NCBI RefSeq assembly: GCF_008831285.2
Contig: NC_045145.1
Location: 2,458,723 to 2,522,722, forward strand
Length of the DNA stretch: 64,000 bases
DNA from: Nymphaea colorata
Lineage: Eukaryota; Streptophyta; Magnoliopsida; Nymphaeales; Nymphaeaceae
Direction of reading: 5' to 3'
Part shown: one piece after another, positions 46,930 to 57,900 of the stretch
Layout: each line of letters starts with the position of its first letter
Position numbering within the stretch: position 1 is the stretch's first letter
Position numbers and translations under genes: made by a program
Notes under the pieces: model-generated
Database searches by the model: none
Seen by the model: only the letters and a program-made list of their open reading frames with translations
Told to the model about the DNA's origin: nothing

Positions 46930-48440
46930 TATGGAGTTCGAACTCGATTCGCTCAAGTCCTGAAATGGCAATTGAAAGGGGTTGAATAAAATAATTTGAC
47001 CTAAAGTCGACAACCGAACTCCTTTTTATAATCATTGTTAAGCTGCTTTCATAATAAATTTTTCATACAGTACTAAAGTGGAAGGTTGATAGTCCTTGTA
47101 CCGAAAAGTTTGCAAGAAAAAAAGTTCCCAAAAAACCTTATAAAAGGAGTAAAACCCATTAGATTCAACAAGCTTTGAAAAAGGAGGGATCAGGAAAAGC
47201 AAAAGGGTACGCGTTCCCAATATTGTGATAGATGTGCACTTTTAATGAGCCAACTTATAATTAGCTAAAACCCATTAGATTCAACAAGCTTTGAAAAAGG
47301 AGGGATCAGGAAAAGCAAAAAGGGTCACGCGTTCCCAATATTGTGATAGATCTGCACTTTTAATGAGCCAACTTATAATTAGCTAAAAACCATTTGAGCC
47401 TAATCGAGACTAACTGAGTCGAGCTTACCTTGCTCGAGCTCAGCTTATTTATTTAAACCAGCTTATTTTTTAACACATCTATTAAACTAGTAGAGGTTGA
47501 GCTGAGTGTATACAAATCGAGGTTGAGCTACTCCACTCAAACAACTTAATGCAATAGCTCTATGGGCTTCAGAGTCCTTAAATTAAACTATCTGTGTCTG
47601 CGAATTTCATTTTATTGTTGCTGGAATTATGTTATAGATAAAGGATATAAGGCAAAAAGGATGTAGGCATTGGGGTAAGAATTTCCAATTCTCGTGACCT
47701 GAGGAGATATTCAAGTGGAAGGCACGTGAGTAGTTGGGTGTGGTTTGTAAAAATAGGTTTTTGGAGTTATCTCAGGATTTTTTGATGTGGCATTTAATTT
47801 TAATGCACAAGCTTTTGAAGAGAACAATCTTGTTGTAAGTTTAAACATGGAAGACTACTTAAAGATTTCTGCATTTATTGGACAGTTTAAGTATAAATTT
47901 GAAGAATTAGTACCTACAGAGTTGTAGTAGTGGGTTGGGGTGACTTTTTCCAACATTTGTGAAAGGCTGGTCTCCTTGATCACCTCTGCCACACTTCCAA
48001 ACGCCAGGAAAGGTTACAAATGGTGTACCCAGCCTGATGAGAGGCCTGTAACCTGCCGGACCCGACCCCAGCCCCACTCCTGCCCCCCAAATTTCAGTTT
48101 GGCTTCACTGACTTTGAATCATTTACCAAAAATGTTTTGCTTAAACTTCGTAGGTTCGAATCCAGGCAGCTATTATTGTCAAGTGCGTTATTTCTCTAGG
48201 ATATAAACAGTGGCAAGTTTAACATCTGAGTTGAAAGTTGTACCATAGGTCTACCCACCCATGTTCCAAAACAATTAAAATCACAAGGATACAGCATCGC
48301 ATCGGGGGTTTCATAACAAGCACGGTTTACCCTAAATGAATATTAAAAATATCTACATTTATAAAATAAAGTTGAGGGGATCAATAAATCAATTCATACC
48401 AAGACATGACCAAGTGAGCTACAGAAAACCATGCTGTTTC
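46930..48440. other. GH3 copy 2 upstream region
   Basis: Non-coding DNA similar to 11640-13700. Two copy-2-specific changes are visible. One is the 116-bp tandem duplication at 47151-47382. The other is an extra stretch of about 70 bp at 48248-48317 (after GTTGTACCA) without counterpart in block 1. It lacks the local duplication and the MITE piece seen before copy 1. Confidence 0.55.
47151..47382. repeat. 116-bp tandem duplication specific to block 2
   Basis: The units starting AAAACCCATTAGATTCAAC at 47151 and 47267 are nearly identical through ATTAGCTAAAA. Block 1 has one unit (about 11863-11980). Confidence 0.9.
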
Positions 48441-48580
48441 TCTCTTGAACGGCTCTTTTCTGGGGAAAATTTTGAGTGAAATAGTTGGCATATTACCATA
48501 CGTCCTTCCTTTTAACTCTTTTGATGTTGTGGTACTCATTTATTGTCATGGCCAAGCATGGCGGCATGTGCACATCTTCT

Positions 48581-48590
48581 TATATATTTG
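48581..48590 (+). promoter_or_regulatory. Candidate TATA box of GH3 copy 2
   Basis: TATATATTTG, 68 bp before the start codon, as in copy 1. It is conserved in position and sequence. Confidence 0.35.
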
Positions 48591-48648
48591 GAATGTTCTT
48601 TTCCCTATATCAGCCACGCTTTTCATCAAATTTCAGAGGGAGAGAGAG

Positions 48649-48968
48649 ATGGAAAAAGAAGGGAGATTGAGGTTGAGGCGAATTGCAATGAAGGAGGAGG
48701 AGGTGGGGCCATTGGAGTTCATAGAAGAGATGACGAGTCATGTAGATGAGGTGCAGCAGATGGTGCTGGACGACATCCTTTCCACCAACGCCAATGCTGA
48801 GTACCTACAGAGGCATGGGATATTCGGTGGAAGTATAGACAGGAAAACCTTCAAGTCCAAGCTGCCAATCATCGAATACGAAGACATCCTGCCCGACATA
48901 CAGAGGATTGCAAACGGTGATCATTCACCCATTTTTTCTGCCCAACCCATCTCCGAGTTACTAATCAG
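48649..48968 (+). CDS. GH3 copy 2, exon 1
   Basis: 320 nt, MEKEGRLRLRRIAMKEEE to ISELLI plus two bases of Ser. The donor is AG|GTCTCT into a CT microsatellite, the same unusual donor as in copy 1. Confidence 0.88.
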
Positions 48969-51900
48969 GTCTCTCTCTCTCTCTCTCTTTCTCTTTAAAT
49001 TGCACTTGGTTCACTTTTTGGAGGATGCTCTCCTCATAGTTATTAACGAACGTTGATTTGGGTAGAGGGTTGGGATTCTTGAGCCTAATTGATTGGGTAT
49101 TCCTCCCCACCCTCTTTCTCTCTCTCTCACTCAGAATGTGTTTGTTTCACCACAGACCTTAGACCCGTGATAATATGAGATCACTAGGATATCAGACCTG
49201 TGGATTTAGAGTCGACCTCCCTGTAATGCTCCGCATCGAACTTTAAATCTATGTTTTTGTTTTTACATGTAAGGTGGATTTAAGATCCACATTACTAAGA
49301 CCAAGATCTGAGGTCCAAAGCTATCTACCATTACCTTAATTTTTTCTACCACTAACCTTGGTTCCATTCTTAGACGGCTCACTCCTCAAGGGAAAATAAT
49401 TTGAGTTGAGGGTCGTTCTGATTGGGTTTTAGTTCTCTCTTTCTCTCTCTTGATTTCTTGTACATGCAGTCAAGTTTGAACTAATTGGCCTGATCAAAAC
49501 CCAATAAATCTAACTTACCTGTGCACGCTTTAAAAACAAAAAATGGAAAAGGTTTTCCTAAGAATGCGTTTTCGGTGCTTGCACGTTTTTCGCTATAAAA
49601 TGAGTTGGAACAAATGCTTGTGATTTAATCTAGGGGTGGGCATCGGGCCGGGCCAGGGCCCGGCCCCATAATATTGCCGGGCTGGGTACCGGGCCAGGCC
49701 ACCAAAAGTCAGGCCCCGCCCGGCCCGCCGCGAAGAGGGAGACGAGACGGGAAGGGAGAGCCGGAGAGGGGGAGCGAGCAGGGGACGGAGGCGGAGAGGG
49801 AGAGGGAAAAGGGACAGGGAGCAGAGAGGGAGAGGGAGACGGGAAGGGAGAGGGAGAGGGGGAGCAGAGAGGGTGGGGAGTGAGCGGGGGACGGAGGTGG
49901 AGAGGGAGCGGGAAAAGGGAGAGGGAGCAGAGAGGGAGAGGGAGCAGAGGGAGAGGGAGATGGGAAGGGAGAGAGAGCAGGAAGGGAGAGGGAGAGGGAG
50001 AGGGAGACGGGAAGAGGGAGAGGGAGAGGGAGCAAAGAGGGAGACGGGAAGAGGGAGAGGGAGACGGGAAGGGAGAGGGAGCAGAGAGGGAGAGGGAGAC
50101 GGGAAGAGAGAGGGAGGGGAGCGAGCGCCGGAGGCCACCCGAGGGTGGGAGTCGGGCCGCGCCGGGCCGGCGGCAGCCCGGCCCGATGCCCAGGCCTAAT
50201 TTAATCAAGGAATAATAACATATATATATTTAATGGTTGTATCAAACAACTATGAACTTTTTCCCATATTATTTTTTAATATCCTAAGGGCAAGTTTGCT
50301 TTCCAGGAATGTCACTGTAGACAAGAGATTAAAATTCAAATATCCGAATTTCATTTGGGTTGCATCAAACTAGGAACCAAATTTTTGCCCATTACGAGCT
50401 ATTCCAGAATCAAGTTTATGGAACTCTTGTTCCACCCTGAGGGGTCGGACGAGAATTTTGGAACCAATTTTTCTACTTCGAGGCTTCCACTCTCACTCCA
50501 CCTCTCCTATTGTTATCCTCTACCTCGATTCCGAGGAATTCAGATGAAATCCAGCCTCGGCGTCGAGGCTTTTAAACCTGGCCGACGCAGAGGGCAACCA
50601 ACCACATAGAGGATTATAAAAGGACAAAATAGAGAGAGAGAGAATCACAGGCCGACGCAAACGACTTCTGGCCAACACTGTTGTTTCCGGTGTCACAAAA
50701 AACTAAAAACTAAAAATATTTATATATCCACCACAAATGCTTTTGGGTTTCCTCCTTACAATACAAGTATCACTGCTGGGCAGTTGCTGGTTGACAGCGG
50801 CAACTCAGTTTCACGGTGAAGAAGAGAAGTGTGGAGAGAAGAAGCAGGTGAAAATGAATCCGCCGCGTCTGAACCTCTTTTCCACACTTGTATTGGCAAA
50901 TTGCATTTCAGCCCCAACAATTTGCACTCATTTGTCAAAATGATGACGTGTTGTCTTTTAACAAAATTACCTAGCTGCCCTATGATTTTTGAAAAAATTC
51001 CTAATTAATCTTCAACCGTTGTGATTTAGAGTTTTGGAAATGTGGATTTCATTTCCATTCCTACAATTTTTGGAATGAAGTTCCTAAAAAACGTTCCAAT
51101 TCCATAATTTGAAGGGATCAAACTATACCTAAAAGATAGGGTGTAATGAAAACCTACTTACCATAAACCTGTAAAAAAATATATAGAACCCACATGACCA
51201 TAATGTGCATAATTAACATAAATTAAAGCCCTGTTTGGATGGAGGGTAAGGGAGGGGTTCAACAATCAATCATTTGTTTGGTTGATTAATTAGAAAGGAG
51301 AGAAATGAAAGAAAATTAAAAGTTTGTTTGGTTGCAAAGAGAGATAAAGGAAACGGAGGGAAAGGAAAAGAAAATGTTATGTAAGTTCAATCCCTCCAAA
51401 ATTGGATGGATTGGCAAGGAAAGGAAACCTCTACCTCTTTCTACCATCTATACCCCTCTCAATTTTTTTAAACATTTTGAATGTTAGGGATATTATTGTA
51501 AAATTTTATAAATTCTATCATTTTGTTTCCTTTCTATCAAAACAAGCTTTATAATCACCTCTTTCCTTTCATTTTCTTTCCATTATCTTCCTTTTCCATT
51601 CCCTTTCCCTCCCTTTCCTTCCCTTTCCCTCCATCCAAACAAAGCGTAAATACAATCATTAATAGTTTCGTGCTAATTATTTATAATGAGCTGTTCTCGT
51701 ATTTACTGTGATGTTCAGGATAACTAACAGTAAAACAACAATTTTGTTCCTTTACAAATTAGAGAGAGTATAGTTTGAAAAATTGAATATCGCTTCACTT
51801 TTGGTATTTCCCAAACCCATTCTGTAGGTTTGCTCTCAAACCCTAGGGCGAAAGGAAATGGAAACCAAAACCCCTGTCTCACCTCTTTCTTCTTCTTCCT

Positions 51901-54898
51901 TCCCCAAACTATGTGCGCATTAGTGCATCATTGTAAATTCTCAGTTCAGTTGATTGTCCCTTCTTTTGGCAGCTCCGGAACTTCAGGCGGTGAGCAGAAA
52001 ATGATCCCGGTGATTGCCAACCATCATGAAGGGATTTATACAATCTTCGGATGGCTCATTCCCACAGTCATGAACAAGTAACAGATTAAGTTGGCATTTT
52101 TATTCTCCCTTTGAAGTACATATCATTTATTTGGTGAATGAAATGGGTCATCAACCTCTTAGTCTACAAGCAAAATTGTAGCCTCACTACTTTTTTCTAC
52201 GTTTTAAAAATTCATTTGAGTGAATTTCAAATTGATAAGCAATATGCTGTTGGATTAACCAATTTCATTCTGATCAAAAAACAACTTTTGATGACTAAAG
52301 TAAGATACATTAAGGTATTTGAATATTTGGACCTAAATTAAACAATGTCGTCCTAACTATACGAGATCTTGTATGAAAACAAAAGTTTAGTAACATTTGA
52401 CGTTCTTGCATAAATTAAATATGCATGGATTATTCTATTTCAGGTAGACATTTTGAATCAATTTTAAACTATGTGAAACATCATGGTACTAATTCATGTA
52501 TTATATAATGATCTCAAATTAAATGAAATTCATCATTGAATCAAACAACACCAACAATGAATCTAAGGATGATCATAAATAAAAAGAGAAAGAACTTTAG
52601 TCACTATATTTTCACTTCAATAAGTATTGTTATTCCCGACAGTATTCTGCTAAATATGAGAATGATCACAAACCAGGGAATTGAATGAGAAAAATTCTGT
52701 TTTGAACTAGAACTGCTGACAATGAAGCACATTATTCTGCTCATTTCTTGGTTATTGACCCTTGGGTTAGAAGGAACCTACTGCAAGTGCAAGGAGGAAA
52801 ACAACCGAAAAATAAATGAATGCTAATGAGGAGACAATACCTCTCATTATGCACCTTGCCTCCAAAGGCCACAAAGTAGTTTTGCCTGACTCTGGAACAA
52901 TGAGCCAGAGAGGAAAGGAAAAGCAAATGGTGGATTTGCTGCAAAATTAATAACTGGAGTGTCAAAAGATTTGTTATGTTCTTCAAATAAGATAAACAAA
53001 TTAATGTTGTTTTTTAGTCACTTATACAAAGAATGTATAAAGTAGTTGAAAAAAAACATGTTTTTTTTTAAAAAAAATGAAATAAATTGAATTGCCGTAT
53101 AAAACGAAAAAAATGCATTTAAAAAAAACATTAAGAAAACACGTTTTTAACGCTTTTTTTGCATTTCTTTTTCACTTTTTCCATTGTTGGTACTGTTTTT
53201 ATCCACATTTTTTCTTCATGTATTTTTGGGTTTACACAGGACAAAAGTTCATTACAGCTTAAACCTTTACAGCATATTGATAATGGCCAGGTTCTTCTAT
53301 GACCAACAGGAATATGTCAGGATTAGATAAAGGAAAAGTCCTATTCTTCTTCTCTACTAGAACAGAGACCAAGAGTCCCGCTGGAATTATCATGCGGCCT
53401 GCACTTACAAGCTACTATAAAAGTCCTCAATTTCTTTGCAAACACTATGCTAACATCAACTACACCAGCTCCATCCCCTCCATCCATTGCACAGATGTCT
53501 TCCAAAGCTTGTATGCTCAAATGCTTGCTGGCCTGGCTGACCGGCTTGCTATCTTTCAGATAGGTTCAACTTTTGCACCAAGCTTTCTCCAGGCTATCCG
53601 CTTCCTCAAGCATCACTATCAAGAACTTGCCGTAGATATTGAGCATGGGACAGTGAATCCACAAGTGACTGACACAGCAGTTAGAGCAGCATTAGGAAAC
53701 GCTCTAACCCCTGACCCAGAAAATGCGGAACACATAAGGAAGGAATGTTCAAGTGGGGATTTTCAGGGTATCATAAGGAGGATTTGGCCAAATACAAAAT
53801 TCCTGAATCTTGTAGTGACAGGATCAATGGCACAGTATATTCCAAGCTTGAACTTCTACAGTGGAGACTTGCCTTTGGTCAGCACTGCCTATGGATCATC
53901 AGAGTGCTTCTTTGGGCTAAACTTATACCCTTTTACTAAGCCTGAGGACATTGCCTACACCATTATGCCTAGCGTGGCCTACTTTGAGTTTTTGCCTATC
54001 AAGCCTGCAGATGATATTGGCCAGATAAGTGCAATGCAAGTGCTGGACCCTGTGGATTTGGCTCACGTGGAGGACGGTAAAGAGTATGAGATCATTGTGA
54101 CCACTTACTCTGGTAAAATTTTATATAGCTTTCTTCAGTCACATGGCTGTGTGTCATGCATTTTCCTCTATGTATTTATGTGCAAAGTGCATTGCCATCT
54201 AGTCTTGGGGCCAACAATATCGAGAATTGGTGGTTTTCATAAAACATGAATCATATGAGAGAGTGTCCTTTAGTCTCAGCAAGATTTGACCAGACAAACA
54301 TCCACACAGAAACACAAGCACAAAGACACATATAATAACTCTATCATGACCTCCCTAATGTACCCACTAGCTGAGGCTTTTGGCTGTTTTGCTTTTAAAA
54401 TTTTAAATGTACATGCCCAGGCCATTGTTCTTCTGCCAGGTGCAGACAATTTGACTATGTTTTCTTTCCGGAAAACAGGATTTGTTGAGTATAAAGTATT
54501 TATAACAATTTTTGGCTGTTTATTATGAAATTTTACAAGATCTTTTATGCGCTTCATGGTCAAGCAATCTAACTTTTCTCTCGGAAACATTTAATGGTGA
54601 AAGTGATAGAGAACCCTCATTGATTTACAATCTTCTTTAAGCAAGTTAACAGTATGGATATAATGCTTTAATTGTTCTGTCGTATAAAATATGTTAGGGC
54701 CAAGAGTTTGATTCCTAAAGCCAAGGTTTTCATTAAATTATAAAAATACCAAAGCAAGAGGTCCACCATATCTAACATAAGTTATGCTATAGATGGATCA
54801 GATGAAAATCATGTTAAAGCATGTCTGGATTTGCCTCGAACATAAATTATGAGACTGATCTCTCCTTCTCTCTCTTCACACACACACACAACTGTGTA

Positions 54899-54947
<49 letters not shown>

Positions 54948-57900
54948 CCATTTCAAAGTCAAAATACTGAGTAGCTGTTCCTATACATGACAGCTTCTGA
55001 ACTGCTAATAGTGTTGATATATGTATGTTTCTGAAGAAGTGAAAGCATTATGGTTGTTCATTTTGCAAAAAAGGTGAAGAAAGCAAGTGTTTTGGCTGAG
55101 CTAATTCGGTCTATGTTTTACCTTTAGGAAAATAAACATTGATGAATCAAATACAGGCTTAAATTTGAGAAAAAGTTTAATTGCGCTCACCTGGAAATGG
55201 CCCAACTAAAATGCGTTAGGCGAAGAATAGCCAGTTAAACTCAATTAGTGATCTTTGTGTTGCAGTTTGATTACCAGCTTGGTAACCATGCCTTTCCCCA
55301 TACCGATGGCAAATTTGACAGTTTGCGTCTATTGGGATGTGTAAATGAAATAGTCTTCAACTATGGAAAGTAACTTTTGGAACAACCACACGCCCTTTTT
55401 TCGAAACATTCTCCATTTTTTTTTATGATCTACTTTATAGATGTATTGTTTAATCATATTCAGGAGATTAACTTATATAGACAGATAGATGAAGCCATGC
55501 AAAGAAGGGATTAATTGTAAGATCATGTGGTGGGCCGGCATATGTCTATGAGGAATTTCAGACATTATGGCTGTCTTAACGTAAATATCCGCTTAAGTGA
55601 TTGCATTTTGGGATATTACCTCATTTTAGATGGTATGAGGTAATTTTGAAATGTATAGATACCAGTACGCAATTACGGACTCTTTGATGGGTTGAATCTG
55701 TAATTGTCCTTATTATAAAATGGTAGTGGTCCCTGGGGTCGTGCAAGGGTTGCCTAAAACATTGGTTTCTAGGGTTTTCCTCTTCTCCATCTGAGAGAGG
55801 CCTCAAGCGCGCCGCACGTACCCTGGAAGACCCTGCTGCGATCTTCCCGTGCACCAGATCAGATGGATTCAGGTACGCTTCCGCTTCAATTTAAGGTTTC
55901 GTTTATTTCAATGATTTAGCATGAGCATGATCCTGTTTTAGGGTATATACGTTTGGTTTTGTATATGCGTTATGGGGAGAAATCCCAACATTTGGTATCA
56001 GAGCCTATGTTCTTCGTTAAATCGTTGAATTTTTGGATGATTTTGTGCGTTCTTCCCTCGGATGTTCCCCATTTGGTTCTTCGGCTGCAAGTTTTTCAAA
56101 AAAAAAAAAAAAAAATTTGGTTGAGGGCGTGCGACGGAAGCCGTCGGGCTTCCGTTGCAGCCGTCTGTGGACTCTAGAGGATCGGAGAACGAGACGCTGG
56201 ATCGGTAGTCGTCGGTTGCCGTTGCGCAACGGCGAGCCTCCGGCGCGTTCCTACCGGCGGCACTCACGCCGTTGGGTGCCCTCCGCGCCTCCGTCGCGGA
56301 CATGAAAGAGGAAGAAGAACGAAAAGGGGACGGCTGGGAAGGCGACGGCATCGAGGGGTGGCAGATTTCAGGCCGCCCAGGCAGGCGACGGCTGACCTCC
56401 GTGTCCTGGCGCGACCGGCCGGCAGCCACCCACGCCGTTGCATGGCCAGCCGGTGGCCTCCCTACGGCTGTTACAGCCGCCCGACCATCCAGAAAAAAGG
56501 GCATAAAGTCGATGGGGGGAAACCGGCCAGAATCGGCCGGTTTACGGCGGGCGTCGGCCGGCCACCGTGGCGGCCGACGTCCGCCGACGCTGGCGGCACC
56601 CGCCGGTGGCCACCCACGGTGTTGGGTGGCCCGCCGGTGGCCACCCACGGTGTTGGGTGGCCCGCCGGTGGAGCTTCACCGCCCGCCTGCCGTTCGGCAG
56701 GCGAGCGGTGGAGACGACGCCCACGACCGCTCGCGCGGTCGAGCGGGCGGGTCGGCCCGGGTCGGGTCTTGAGAAACCCGATTCGGATCCATCAGTTTAA
56801 AAAAAAAAAAAAAAAAAAAAAATTGCCGCACGCCCGCGCCTCGTAGTTAAAAGATTTTGGACCGGGTCGGGGCCGGTAGGACCCGACCCGTATCCATACG
56901 GCCTGGTTTTAAAAACTCGAACCGGTTCATTCATTTCAGAACCGATTCGAACCATTTTCGAACCGATGCGGGCATTTTCAGACCGGTTCACTTTATATTT
57001 AGACCGATTCAGGGCTTTTCAGATCGGTTCATTGAGTTCTGGAACCGTTTTTAGCCAATTTTAACCGGTTCAGTGGGTTTTAGAACCGATACGGTCTATT
57101 TTTTGACCGGTTTGTCCAATTTTTAGACCAGTTCAACCCTATTTAAGGGCATGTGGGTGTTCTAGTTGCGGTTTAAGAACGATAAGGGCCACTTTAAGGC
57201 CGACTCAGTGGTTCTTGACCCACTTAAGCACAATTATGGTATCGGTTTATAAATTTTGGACTCTTTTGGGCCCATATCATTGAATCATTTGGTTTTGGAT
57301 TTAATGTAGGGCATACATGTATGTAATTTGGTTTATGCATCAGGTTTTGGATTCAATAAATGACAAATTTTGTATGTAAATTTTAATTCATGTATCATGT
57401 TTTGCATGTTATTAAAATTATGGGTGTACTTTAGATGAATGTTTGGATTATGAATTTTGATCTTTGGCCATGTCTGTTGTTGGAAATGAGTACGTTTGTA
57501 CTTTATGTCGCCAAAGTGACCTCTGTTGTACGAATTTGCTTGTTTTAAACATTAGATGATAGTATACTTGATCCATGCGGACAATGATCAGCCCAAAGGA
57601 GGATTGTTGTTTGGTCAGGTTTAAGTATACAGGGCAACGAATATATGATAATTTTTCAGGTTTCCATGTGAATAGCGAGTCAATCCAAAGATAGGCTCGT
57701 TGTTTGACAGGGTTAATTATTTATATTCATTGTTGACCAAGAATACCACTTGCAGTTAGTATTTCAATCCAAAGATTGGATATTAACGTTGCACCGGTAC
57801 CTTGTCATGAGATTCAGGCCATTGTATTTAAATTCATTTATATTTGTTATTTCATCTTTGTACATGTATTGATTGTGAGCATGTTTGGTATTTTTGTTGT

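Noticed and set aside
49593-50215. Long overlapping open frames on both strands (up to about 190 codons) rich in Leu-Pro or Arg-Glu
   Set aside because: They are products of the purine minisatellite inside the hAT-like element, open in several frames at once because the repeat lacks stop codons, with no domain.
55621-55854. Minus-strand frame of 77 codons, repeated at 61078-61311
   Set aside because: It is the antisense of the two LTRs. The repetition reflects the LTR pair and not a duplicated gene.
55998-56846. Open frames of 160-216 codons on both strands in the copia leader
   Set aside because: The GC-rich leader is poor in stop codons. Frames overlap on both strands and have no gag or host motif.
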